Virus record (IMG/VR): IMGVR_UViG_3300027733_000977
Span: 1 to 37,791 of that record
Source of the DNA: a virus
Reading direction: 5' to 3' (one strand)
DNA: 37,791 nucleotides
The notes below the pieces were generated by a model. The model had not been told where the DNA came from and made no database searches. It saw only the letters and a list, made by a program, of their open reading frames with translations. The translations under genes and the position numbers were made by a program. Shown one piece after another: positions 1-7,691 of the stretch; the stretch's first letter is position 1, and every line of letters starts with the position of its first letter.

Positions 1-2495
1 AACCAGTGTAACCAACTGAACCGTTATAGCCAGTCGAGCCTGTGTAGCCAGTAGCGCCTGTATCACCCTTTGAGCCAGTGTAACCAGTAGAGCCAATGCT
101 GCCAGTAGAGCCGTTGTAACCAGTAGCGCCAATAGAACCACTGTAACCAACTGAACCGTTATAGCCAGTAGAGCCGTTATAGCCAGTAGAGCCGGTATCG
201 CCCTTTGAGCCAGTGTAACCAGTAGAGCCATTATAGCCTGTTGCGCCAACTGAGCCGTTATATCCTGTCGAGCCGTTGTAGCCAATAGAACCAGTGTAAC
301 CTTGAATACCGATAGCACCATCTAAGTTTACTTCCCAAGAACTATAAGTTCCGGAACCAGTGTGCGAATCCTTAGAAAATGTTAGTACACCAGTGCCAGC
401 AACATAAGTTACGACTGTAGCATGTTGATGATTGGAACCATCATAAGCAATAATAATACTTTGACCTGGAGAATAATCTACATTAGTGGTTGTTAGAGTA
501 ACTGAAGCATTTCCATTATTACCTAGCGTAAACGAACCTGTTGCAAACGTGTGGTATGTATCACCATCAGCACCAGCCGAGCCAGAGTAACCAGTAGAGC
601 CGTTATAGCCTACACCAATAGAACCAGTGTAACCAGTTGAACCGTTATAGCCAACAGAACCATTATAACCAGTCGAGCCTGTGTCGCCTTTAGAACCAGT
701 GTAACCAGTAGAGCCATTGTAGCCTGTATCGCCCTTAGAACCAGTATAACCAATAGAGCCAGTATAACCAGTAGAGCCGTTATAGCCAACTGAGCCGTTA
801 TAGCCAGTAGAGCCTGTATCACCCTTTGAGCCAGTGTAACCAGTAGAGCCATTATAACCAATAGAACCAGTATAGCCTGTTGCGCCAGTAGAACCACTGT
901 AACCAGTAGAGCCGTTGTAGCCAGTCGAGCCCGTATCACCCTTAGAACCAGTGTAACCAATAGAGCCAATGCTGCCTTGTGAACCAGTATAGCCTACGCC
1001 AATAGAACCAGTATAACCAGTAGAGCCATCATAGCCAACTGAGCCGTTATAGCCAGTTGAACCAGTGTAGCCTACGCCAATAGAACCAGTATAACCAGTA
1101 GAACCGTTGTAGCCAATAGAGCCATTATAACCAGTAGAGCCATCATAGCCAGTTAATCCAGTGTCACCCTTAGAGCCTGTATAACCAGTAGAACCCGATG
1201 AACCTGTATAACCAACACCAGCAGAACCAGTGTAACCAACAGGGCCCACATCGCTAATGCTTATGACACCTTGCATTGCGCTATGGAATTGGCAAATGTA
1301 ATATAGTGTGCTAGGCGCATCATATGGAACAGCAAATGTAATTGTGCCAACTGCTGCGCCGTTATTTGTTACGCCAGAAGAATAGGTATTGCCTGTTCCT
1401 GTTACAGCAGCAGTTTTAATCCAGAAAGGATGGCCAGTCGCATTTACATTAAATTGATATGTAAATCCGCGTAACAAATAAAGTGTTGGATCATTAGATC
1501 CATCTATAACATATGCAGATGCGCCACTGTTCGTGACTGTATATGATCTTGCACCAGTAGAACCAGTGTAGCCTGTTGCGCCAGTAGAACCAGTGTAACC
1601 AGTAGAACCGTTGTAGCCAGTAGAGCCTGTATCACCCTTAGAACCAGTGTAACCAGTAGAGCCAATGCTGCCTTGTGAACCAGTGTAGCCTACGCCAGTA
1701 GAACCAGTGTAACCAGTAGAACCGTTGTAGCCAGTTGAACCGTCATAGCCCACGCCAACAGAACCAGTATAGCCTAGTGAACCAGTATAGCCAAGAGAGC
1801 CTGTAGCGCCAACAGAGCCGTTATAACCTACGCCAATAGAACCAGTGTAACCGACTGAACCGTTATAGCCAACAGAGCCGCCATAGCCAAATGAGCCTGT
1901 GTAGCCGATGCTGCCAGTATAGCCAGTAGAACCTTGTGAACCAACAGAACCGCCATAGCCTAATGAACCATTGTAGCCAGTAGAACCAGTGTCGCCCTTA
2001 GAGCCTGTGTAGCCGATGCTGCCTTGTGAACCAACAGAACCGTTATAGCCAGTAGAACCTTGTGAACCAGTATAGCCTAGCGATCCAGTAGAGCCAGTTG
2101 CGCCGACAGAGCCGTTGTAGCCAGTTGAACCTTGTGAACCAGAATAACCAACGGATCCATTGTAACCAGCTGAACCTTGAGAACCACCGTAACCAGTTGT
2201 ACCTTGTGAACCAGAATAACCAACGGATCCATTGTAACCAGTTGCGCCGACAGAGCCGTTATAGCCAGTCGAGCCTAGAGAACCAGTATAGCCTACTGAA
2301 CCGCCATAGCCTAGTGAGCCAGTATAACCTACAGAACCGCCATAGCCTACTGAACCGCCATAGCCTACTGATCCGTTGTAACCAGTAGAGCCAGTAGAAC
2401 CGACAGAACCGTTGTAGCCACTGGAACCTTGAGCGCCCTGTGAACCAGAATAACCAACAGAACCGTTATATCCAGCAGAGCCACTGTAACCCGTG
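1..2495 (-). repeat. Degenerate 9-18 bp repeats encoding Gly-X-Y triplets
   Basis: Units such as CCAGTAGAGCCGTTATAG (plus strand) recur dozens of times in 1-300, 585-1240 and 1560-2495. On the minus strand they encode G-S-T-G-Y-N and relatives. Spacing is always a multiple of 9 and the coding frame is kept, so these are protein-coding repeats, not a CRISPR array. They are prone to recombination between copies, which could change fibre length. Confidence 0.85.
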
Positions 2496-2776
2496 GCAAT
2501 GGTACTCCAGTAAGTTGATGTTCCGTTACTTGTTAGTGCTTGTCCAGCAGTGCCGACTGAGCCATTTGCAGAGATCGCTTTGACAGTAAGAGTGTTCGAA
2601 ACACTAACGTTCGTGTTATTTGCGCCAATTGCAAAAACAATAGAACCGTTGGTGGAATACAAAATTCCATCGGCCATATTGAGCGCAAGTTCACCTGGAT
2701 TGGTTAACGTTAATGTGTTAGCCGCACGACCGGAAATAGATGTGCGCTTAATTTGAACAACGGTATTACCTGCCAT
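1..2776 (-). CDS. Collagen-like tail fibre protein (partial, runs off left edge)
   Basis: The frame is open from the ATG at 2776 to the window edge, giving about 925 codons with no stop, so the C-terminus is missing. Residues 1 to about 90 form a non-repetitive head (MAGNTVVQIKRTSISG, then NPGELALNMADG), a type of N-terminus I recall from marine T4-like phage fibres. From about residue 96 the chain becomes Gly-X-Y collagen repeats of unusual composition, mainly alternating G-S-X and G-Y-X triplets (GSTGYNGSVGYTG). Two folded domains interrupt the repeats: a cupredoxin-like domain at about residues 407-510, and a beta-rich domain at about residues 730-825 that ends in W-E-V-N-L-D-G. The role is inferred to be an adhesion fibre at the distal tail. 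Transcription is probably from the exact late promoter at 2858-2865. Neighbouring glycosyltransferases diverge from it. Highly repetitive DNA makes assembly errors possible. Confidence 0.88.
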   Translation of the reverse strand, partial: MAGNTVVQIKRTSISGRAANTLTLTNPGELALNMADGILYSTNGSIVFAIGANNTNVSVSNTLTVKAISANGSVGTAGQALTSNGTSTYWSTIATGYSGSAGYNGSVGYSGSQGAQGSSGYNGSVGSTGSTGYNGSVGYGGSVGYGGSVGYTGSLGYGGSVGYTGSLGSTGYNGSVGATGYNGSVGYSGSQGTTGYGGSQGSAGYNGSVGYSGSQGSTGYNGSVGATGSTGSLGYTGSQGSTGYNGSVGSQGSIGYTGSKGDTGSTGYNGSLGYGGSVGSQGSTGYTGSIGYTGSFGYGGSVGYNGSVGYTGSIGVGYNGSVGATGSLGYTGSLGYTGSVGVGYDGSTGYNGSTGYTGSTGVGYTGSQGSIGSTGYTGSKGDTGSTGYNGSTGYTGSTGATGYTGSTGARSYTVTNSGASAYVIDGSNDPTLYLLRGFTYQFNVNATGHPFWIKTAAVTGTGNTYSSGVTNNGAAVGTITFAVPYDAPSTLYYICQFHSAMQGVISISDVGPVGYTGSAGVGYTGSSGSTGYTGSKGDTGLTGYDGSTGYNGSIGYNGSTGYTGSIGVGYTGSTGYNGSVGYDGSTGYTGSIGVGYTGSQGSIGSIGYTGSKGDTGSTGYNGSTGYSGSTGATGYTGSIGYNGSTGYTGSKGDTGSTGYNGSVGYNGSTGYTGSIGYTGSKGDTGYNGSTGYTGSKGDTGSTGYNGSVGYNGSTGYTGSIGVGYNGSTGYSGSAGADGDTYHTFATGSFTLGNNGNASVTLTTTNVDYSPGQSIIIAYDGSNHQHATVVTYVAGTGVLTFSKDSHTGSGTYSSWEVNLDGAIGIQGYTGSIGYNGSTGYNGSVGATGYNGSTGYTGSKGDTGSTGYNGSTGYNGSVGYSGSIGATGYNGSTGSIGSTGYTGSKGDTGATGYTGSTGYNGSVGYTG
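1238..1561 (-). other. Cupredoxin-like domain inside the collagen-like fibre
   Basis: This is a segment of the fibre gene at about residues 407-510, flanked by Gly-X-Y repeats on both sides. It reads SYTVTNSGASAYVIDG at its start, has GHPFWIKT in the middle, and ends with APSTLYYICQFHSAMQG followed by VISIS. The pattern of His449 in G-H-P-F, then Cys495, His498 and Met501 in C-Q-F-H-S-A-M matches the four type 1 copper ligands of cupredoxins in order. The C-x2-H-x2-M spacing is that of amicyanin (CTPHPFM). Beta-strand-like alternation before and after agrees with a Greek-key fold. Copper binding itself is inferred. Confidence 0.72.
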
Positions 2777-2794
2777 ATGGCGTCATTCCTGTGC

Positions 2795-2834
2795 TAGATA
2801 TATATCTATAAGTAAGTCAGCTATATAGTTGACT
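2795..2834. other. Two palindromes in the 5' leader of the fibre gene
   Basis: TAGATATATATCTA (2795-2808) is a perfect 14-nt palindrome. AGTCAGCTATATAGTTGACT (2815-2834) is a near-perfect 20-nt one. Both lie between the minus-strand late promoter and the fibre ATG, so the fibre mRNA leader would carry two hairpins. They could stabilise the mRNA, limit translation or bind a protein. Function is unknown. Confidence 0.5.
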
Positions 2835-2857
2835 TTTTAGTTTTGCTATGCTATTCT

Positions 2858-2865
2858 TATTTATA
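2858..2865 (-). promoter_or_regulatory. T4-type late promoter for the fibre gene
   Basis: The minus strand reads TATAAATA, an exact match to the T4 late promoter element. Transcription would start at about 2852, leaving a leader of about 76 nt before the fibre ATG. The element overlaps the divergent plus-strand element by two bases within the palindrome ATTTATATAAAT. Confidence 0.7.
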
Positions 2866-2871
2866 TAAATG
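2864..2871 (+). promoter_or_regulatory. T4-like late promoter for the glycosyltransferase operon
   Basis: The plus strand reads TATAAATG, one mismatch from TATAAATA. The start would be near 2877, about 17 nt before the glycosyltransferase ATG, with AGGTG as a ribosome binding site in the leader. It is weaker than the overlapping minus-strand element by consensus. Confidence 0.5.
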
Positions 2872-2893
2872 AATTTTCGATAGGTGCTTACAC

Positions 2894-4960
2894 ATGAAAA
2901 TAACTTTTATTGATTGCCTTGGTCTTCCCTATGATGGCTCAACACTCTCCAAACGCGGTCTAGGTGGTTCAGAATCCGCCGTAATCTTAGTCTCAAAAGA
3001 ATTAGCAAAAATTGGCTTTGATGTTACAGTCTTCAATGATTGTGACAGCGAAGAGAATGTTCCTGGACTATACGATGGAGTTACCTATCGACCAATTCGT
3101 GATATTGTAAATGAAACATCTTTTGATGTTGTTGTTGCCTCACGCACAGTGGCGCCGTTTACTCCGTCACAAGTCAACAAAACTTTCAAATCTTTTGTCA
3201 CATTACCCAATTTTGATCATATTGTGCCTAACTCTAAACACAGAATTCTCTGGATGCACGATACGTTCTGCGACGGAGATGATCTAATTGAGCGTCTTCT
3301 TATTGACAAAAGACTTCACGAAGTTTTTGCACTTTCAGATTTTCATCTAGACTATGTGACAAATTGCGCTCACGGCAGCAAACGTATGTTTGAAGTCATG
3401 AAGAATTACATGTACTTGACTCGCAACGGCATCGGCAGTCGTACAGACTGGGTAGACATTAAAAAGAAAGATCCAGACCTATTCGTGTTCAATTCTTCTG
3501 TCTCTAAGGGCATGATGCCTCTAGTAGACAAAGTGTGGCCTGCAATCAAGCAGCGTATTCCACATGCGAAGCTAAAAATTATTGGTGGTTATTACAAGTT
3601 CAAAGCTGCCGACGGTCCAGATGCTCAACAAAAGCGGTACTTTGAACTTCAAGAGTACAGCAAGAGCATGGGTCTAGATATCGACTTTACAGGTATTATC
3701 AAGCAAAGCGAAATTGCAGAGATCATGGCTAAGTCATCGTTCATGATCTATCCAGCAGCTTATCCAGAGACTTACGGCATCTCATGCTTAGAAGCACTAG
3801 CACATAACACGCCTCTCATCACCTGTCGCTTTGGAGCGTTGGAGGAGACTGCTGTTGATCTTGCTTGCTATAAGATTCCATATGCAATTGAACCGAACAC
3901 TTTGTTCCCACATATCAACCATGAATACCAAATCAATGCCTTTGTCGAGATGGCTGTACAAGCACACGCTGATCGTTATCTGCATCAGCAAAAGATGTAT
4001 GCATGTAATCAAGTCAAAGATATCTGTGGCTGGGATTCAGTTGCACTTCAATGGAAGCAGCACATCTTCTACAAGCTAGGAGAGTATCTACCTATTGATG
4101 ATTATCATAAAGTTTCTATGATCAACTATCGTGTACGCAAGGTATTTGGTCGACGTTTCTTGAATTTAGAAGAACTTCAAGAGCCTAGGATGCCAGAAAA
4201 CCCCATCACAGTCATTACACCTGTGTATAACTCAGAAAAATATATCAAGAATTGCATTTTATCGGTTGCCAGCCAAGATTATATGTTGTATAATATGATT
4301 GTCATCAATGATGCTTCAACAGATAAAACTCTAGAGGTAATCAATGAGACTATTGCATCTTTGCCAGAATCTATCAGAGGCAGGTTCTCAGTCGTAGACA
4401 ATACAGAAAATCTAGGCGCAGTCTGTAATCAAATTACAAATATTCGAAAGCTAGAGAACGACAGCATCATTATGCTTATAGACGGTGATGATTCGCTTGT
4501 TAATGATCCAAGTATCTTTCACAAGTATAACAACATCTACGCTGCTGGCGCTGAATTCACTTACGGTTCTTCTTGGTCTTCTGTAGATAATATTCCTCTT
4601 ATCTCACAAGAGTATCCAGAATATATTAAACAAAGTATGCTATACAAAGACTACAAGTTTAATTGGAACATGCCGTATACTCATCTAAGAACTTTTTCTA
4701 AGACGCTGTTAGATGCCATTCCAGATTATAAATTCAAAGATGAAGACAACAAATGGTATAAAGCAGGTGGTGACAATGCTGTATTCTATAGTCTTCTAGA
4801 AGTAGTCGATCCAAACAAGGTTGTTTGTGTTCCAGATGTTGTATACAATTACAACGATGCAAATCCGTTGAATGATTATAAAGTAAATGCCACAGAGCAG
4901 ACTAAAAACTCTGAACAAATTTGCGGTATAAGTAAAACTGTTGACATGGAGATTTTATAA
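2894..4960 (+). CDS. Two-domain glycosyltransferase (GT4-like + GT2-like)
   Basis: The 688-residue protein fuses two sugar transferases. The N-terminal half (about 1-400) looks like a GT-B family 4 enzyme: an early L-G-G-S-E-S-A loop at the start of the donor/acceptor fold, and E292-x7-E300 in PETYGISCLEALA, the GT4 nucleotide-sugar motif. The C-terminal half (from about 436) is a GT-A family 2 domain, opening with ITVITPVYNSEKYI, then VINDASTDKT, and the metal-binding D-G-D-D at 530-533. It overlaps the next gene by one base (TAATG), so the two are probably translationally coupled. The substrate cannot be read from the sequence. Candidates are a virion protein such as the adjacent fibre, or a host surface glycan. 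Confidence 0.88.
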   Translation: MKITFIDCLGLPYDGSTLSKRGLGGSESAVILVSKELAKIGFDVTVFNDCDSEENVPGLYDGVTYRPIRDIVNETSFDVVVASRTVAPFTPSQVNKTFKSFVTLPNFDHIVPNSKHRILWMHDTFCDGDDLIERLLIDKRLHEVFALSDFHLDYVTNCAHGSKRMFEVMKNYMYLTRNGIGSRTDWVDIKKKDPDLFVFNSSVSKGMMPLVDKVWPAIKQRIPHAKLKIIGGYYKFKAADGPDAQQKRYFELQEYSKSMGLDIDFTGIIKQSEIAEIMAKSSFMIYPAAYPETYGISCLEALAHNTPLITCRFGALEETAVDLACYKIPYAIEPNTLFPHINHEYQINAFVEMAVQAHADRYLHQQKMYACNQVKDICGWDSVALQWKQHIFYKLGEYLPIDDYHKVSMINYRVRKVFGRRFLNLEELQEPRMPENPITVITPVYNSEKYIKNCILSVASQDYMLYNMIVINDASTDKTLEVINETIASLPESIRGRFSVVDNTENLGAVCNQITNIRKLENDSIIMLIDGDDSLVNDPSIFHKYNNIYAAGAEFTYGSSWSSVDNIPLISQEYPEYIKQSMLYKDYKFNWNMPYTHLRTFSKTLLDAIPDYKFKDEDNKWYKAGGDNAVFYSLLEVVDPNKVVCVPDVVYNYNDANPLNDYKVNATEQTKNSEQICGISKTVDMEIL

Positions 4961-5547
4961 TGAAACGAATTTTGATTGCTATTCCTACAGCAAATGATAT
5001 TCATCCGCAAACATTTAAGTCTATCTTTGACGCTGCACAGATACTACCTCCTGGTTACGTAGCGCAATTCCAATACTTTTACGGCTATCGTGTAGATCAA
5101 GTACGCAATCTAATCGCAGACTGGACAGTTAAGGGCTTTGACTATCTCTTTGCTGTAGATCATGATGTGTCGTTTGAACCAGATACGCTGTACAAGCTTA
5201 TCATGGCAGACAAGCCAGTTGTAGCGGGTGTATATCGTCAACGTAATGAAACACAGATTCTAGAAGTGCATGATTTCAACTTTAGAAATCTTTCTTGGGA
5301 AAATCTAAAAGGTAAGGGCGTTGTTGAAGTCGGCGCATTTGGCTTTGGCTGTGTTCTAGTTAAGAAACAAGTTCTTGTTGACGTAGGGCATCCACAGTTT
5401 GTTTATCACGTTGCTTTAGATCACGCTAACACGTTTAGTGAAGACTTAGACTTCTGTAAGAAAGCTAGGGAGCAAGGACACTCTCTCTGGGTCGACACAT
5501 CAATCGTTTGTGGTCATCACGGACAAAAGGTATTCACAGTATCATGA
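4960..5547 (+). CDS. Small GT-A type glycosyltransferase
   Basis: The protein has 195 residues. It opens with MKRILIAIPTANDIHP, a GT-A Rossmann start, and has the D-x-D metal site D67-H-D69 in FAVDHDVSFEPDTL. A later stretch, GAFGFGCVLVKK, and the acidic F-S-E-D-L-D-F-C-K-K resemble the C-terminal part of family 2-like catalytic domains, where the base sits. It lies within a three-gene operon, with its ATG overlapping the previous stop and its stop overlapping the next start (ATGA). No membrane segment is visible, so it should act in the cytoplasm of the infected cell. The acceptor is unknown. Confidence 0.8.
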   Translation: MKRILIAIPTANDIHPQTFKSIFDAAQILPPGYVAQFQYFYGYRVDQVRNLIADWTVKGFDYLFAVDHDVSFEPDTLYKLIMADKPVVAGVYRQRNETQILEVHDFNFRNLSWENLKGKGVVEVGAFGFGCVLVKKQVLVDVGHPQFVYHVALDHANTFSEDLDFCKKAREQGHSLWVDTSIVCGHHGQKVFTVS

Positions 5548-6269
5548 CATATGCATTTGAACCCTACTCAAAAGAGTACGCACGTAAAGAATTTGCACTA
5601 CACGGCGAAGACTGGATTCTACAGAAGCTAAATGGTCAGTTGAAGACTATTCTAGATGTTGGCTCTAACATTGGCGAATGGACTCGTATGGCAAGAGAGC
5701 TTCATCCTGATGCTGAGATCCATACGTTTGAAGTTGTACCCGAGACGTATAGAAAGTTTCTTGTTAATCTAACGTTAGACGATAAGATTGTTCCTAACGG
5801 GTTTGGTCTCTCAGATACATGCGGCACTCTTCCGATGAAGTGGCGAAAAGATCACGATGCTGTTAGCAGCCATCTTGCTAAGTTAGCAATCGAAAATGCT
5901 GAATGGCGTGATGGTATTGTTTTCACTGGCGATCAATACATTAAGAGTAGATCAATTGATTACGTTGACTTTCTTAAGATTGACACTGAGGGTGCAGAGG
6001 GCATGGTACTCAAAGGTTTCTCAGAATCTTTAAAAAATGCAAAGATTGGAATTATTCAATTTGAGTATGGCATGGCAGCTATTCTAAGCAAGTTTCTTCT
6101 TGTAGATGCGTATGAGCTTCTACAGCCTTACGGCTTCTATCTAGGCAGACTGCATCAAGGTAGAATAGAGTTTCATGAGTATAATCTTCCAGCTGAAAAC
6201 TTCAGCATGTACTTAGATAGTCAAGACTATGTAGCAGTACACCAAACTAAGATGCACTTATTTGCTTAG
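5544..6269 (+). CDS. FkbM-family SAM-dependent methyltransferase
   Basis: The 241-residue protein has the SAM-binding glycine loop LDVGSNIGEWT (about 37-47), an acidic end of strand 2 in THTFEVVPET-like sequence, and the FkbM hallmark DFLKIDTEGAEGMVLKG (about 142-158). FkbM enzymes O-methylate sugars or small molecules, so this one could cap a glycan built by the two upstream glycosyltransferases. I chose the ATG at 5544 because it forms an ATGA overlap with the upstream stop; a longer frame from 5508 would run deep into that gene. The 3' end overlaps the convergent 72-residue gene by four bases and no terminator is visible between them. Confidence 0.88.
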   Translation: MTYAFEPYSKEYARKEFALHGEDWILQKLNGQLKTILDVGSNIGEWTRMARELHPDAEIHTFEVVPETYRKFLVNLTLDDKIVPNGFGLSDTCGTLPMKWRKDHDAVSSHLAKLAIENAEWRDGIVFTGDQYIKSRSIDYVDFLKIDTEGAEGMVLKGFSESLKNAKIGIIQFEYGMAAILSKFLLVDAYELLQPYGFYLGRLHQGRIEFHEYNLPAENFSMYLDSQDYVAVHQTKMHLFA

Positions 6270-6484
6270 AATGTACCGCAATCAATAAGAGTCAAATTAA
6301 GATTATTGGGAGACTCTAAGATATAAGTGCTATTAGCAGAATTATAGACAAGAGTGTTGCCGTCTGATTTATCAGTCTCAACAACATCTCGTAATTCGCT
6401 TATACTTGTACTTACAGCCAACTGTGAGCGAATTACAATTGGTTCTGCTGTATTACTAAATCTAAATTTGCCTAGAGTTGCCAT
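6266..6484 (-). CDS. Small virion-associated protein, unknown
   Basis: The protein has 72 residues starting MATLGKFRFSNTAEPIVIRS. It is the last gene of the long minus-strand tail operon, with its start overlapping the upstream stop (TAATG). I do not recognise a named family. The N-terminus is beta-rich and the position next to other small fibre-region genes suggests a minor structural or fibre-attachment component. Nothing catalytic is visible. Confidence 0.65.
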   Translation of the reverse strand: MATLGKFRFSNTAEPIVIRSQLAVSTSISELRDVVETDKSDGNTLVYNSANSTYILESPNNLNLTLIDCGTF

Positions 6485-6822
6485 TAGCTTACTTCCGTTA
6501 CTTTTGGTGTTACAGTAAGAATGCCTTCAATGATACGTGTTATTGTACCGTGTGAGTCGATAGTAACAATATCATAAACATATCTACCATAATCTAATGA
6601 GCTAGTGGTATTAGCTGTTAAGCCCAGGTTGATTGTACCGCTAGTCGGTTCCAAAATAGAAACAGTAAAATTCACTGAATTTGATGATGTGTACCACTTA
6701 CGTAATTGTGCCTGCACAGTCATATCAGTCAAATCAATAAGTCCGTCATTTTCATCAGCCAACACCAACGCTGTTGTGAATGTTGCGCCTTGATCTAAAA
6801 TGATATTTGCTTTAGCTCCCAT
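6484..6822 (-). CDS. Beta-sandwich virion protein (fibre/baseplate accessory)
   Basis: The protein has 112 residues. The pattern LDQGATFTTALVLADENDG, then IDLTDMTVQAQLRKWYTS, then YGRYVYDIV and EGILTVTP is, from memory, a recurring small all-beta protein of marine T4-like phages that resembles the N-terminal domain of BppU-type baseplate proteins. No signal peptide or catalytic residues are seen. It sits between the small fibre-region genes and is coupled to the downstream gene by a TAATG overlap. Confidence 0.72.
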   Translation of the reverse strand: MGAKANIILDQGATFTTALVLADENDGLIDLTDMTVQAQLRKWYTSSNSVNFTVSILEPTSGTINLGLTANTTSSLDYGRYVYDIVTIDSHGTITRIIEGILTVTPKVTEVS

Positions 6823-6826
6823 TGCA

Positions 6827-7399
6827 TTATACCTGTAGTGAAGTTCTTTGGAAACTTACTGTCGAAACAGCAGGCGATGGAGTAATCAATAGATTGACGT
6901 TGCTTGAAGCAATGTTCACAGAGAACACGCCTTGAATACCGTTTGTGCTTAGTGTAGCATATTCAGTAGAGAATACGTTTGTGCTGCCATCGTGTAGCAC
7001 TAGAATCTCTGTAGACTGATAGCCTACAGCAGTATTTACCTGAAGCAGATACTTTGATGATCTGCTTGTTGTTAGAGCAAAGCTATCAATAACCTGATTA
7101 GCACTAGCATTACATGAAACTAGACCAGAGACAGTCAGAGTGACGTTCTGTTGTAGAACGTTGCTGCTGATGTTTAGTACGTTAGCAGTGGCTACTGTGC
7201 CACCACGGATGTTGGCAACAATAGCTAGAGTATTAGCAGAGAACACGCCATTGACATAAGCGTTACCTGTAGTGACGCCAGTTGCGCTGTTAGCTGTTAC
7301 TACTTCTGTTGATAGTTTATAGGAAATCGTATCAGTCTTAGTGATCCAATCCTGAAAACTATCTGTTGTAATATTTACGTTTGATGTGCTAGTTGCCAT
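6827..7399 (-). CDS. Structural protein, Ser/Thr/Asn/Val-rich, unknown
   Basis: The 190-residue protein starts MATSTSNVNITTDSFQDWI, continuing with TKTDTISYKLSTEVVTANS. It is almost entirely beta-prone, rich in N, S, T, V and A, and shares this composition with the large baseplate genes upstream. The start of the kind SFQDWITKTN is familiar to me from marine T4-like phage structural genes, but the role is not known. It overlaps the end of the upstream coiled-coil gene by 11 bases. Confidence 0.72.
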   Translation of the reverse strand: MATSTSNVNITTDSFQDWITKTDTISYKLSTEVVTANSATGVTTGNAYVNGVFSANTLAIVANIRGGTVATANVLNISSNVLQQNVTLTVSGLVSCNASANQVIDSFALTTSRSSKYLLQVNTAVGYQSTEILVLHDGSTNVFSTEYATLSTNGIQGVFSVNIASSNVNLLITPSPAVSTVSFQRTSLQV

Positions 7400-7691
7400 T
7401 TTTCTTTACCAAAATTTTTAGAATTTCTTTAATCTCATCAATAGAGTCAGACAACTCGTCTACCTTTTTATTGATATCCGCTTGTTTTAAAAATCTAGCT
7501 CTCTCATTCATATATTGATTTAATTCAGCATCGTTATTATTTATCACTGCTCCAGTGCGGGTATCTCTAACAAGACCAGGAGTGGCTGTGGGGATATACT
7601 TCTTTTCTGGCACACCAGCTAAAGAACCCCTTTGTGGCGCTGAGGGCATATGCACAAAAGCTTTTGATTGCGGTCTTTGCGTCTGTCGCAT
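7389..7691 (-). CDS. Small coiled-coil tail-region protein
   Basis: The protein has 100 residues. The first half is basic and Pro/Gly-rich, with PGLVRDTRTGAVINNND in the middle. The C-terminal third, about 70-97, is a predicted coiled coil with hydrophobic heptads (INKKVDELSDSIDEIKEILK). I recall similar small proteins from the structural region of cyanophages and related T4-like phages, without a function. A trimeric coiled coil near a fibre gene could serve as a fibre connector, which is inference. The start overlaps the upstream stop as TAATG. Confidence 0.75.
   Translation of the reverse strand: MRQTQRPQSKAFVHMPSAPQRGSLAGVPEKKYIPTATPGLVRDTRTGAVINNNDAELNQYMNERARFLKQADINKKVDELSDSIDEIKEILKILVKKNGN

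Noticed and set aside
610-969. 119-residue open frame on the minus strand in another frame (MALLVTLVLRVIRA)
   Set aside because: It lies in the collagen repeats in a different frame of the same strand; the low-complexity sequence is a shadow of the fibre.
1-2500. CRISPR-like dense short repeats
   Set aside because: The repeats keep a coding frame, have units of multiples of nine, no constant spacers, and encode Gly-X-Y triplets on the minus strand.
2098-2756. Plus-strand open frames of 96 and 68 residues
   Set aside because: They are opposite the fibre gene; composition (N/Q/L/R-rich) follows from the repeats.
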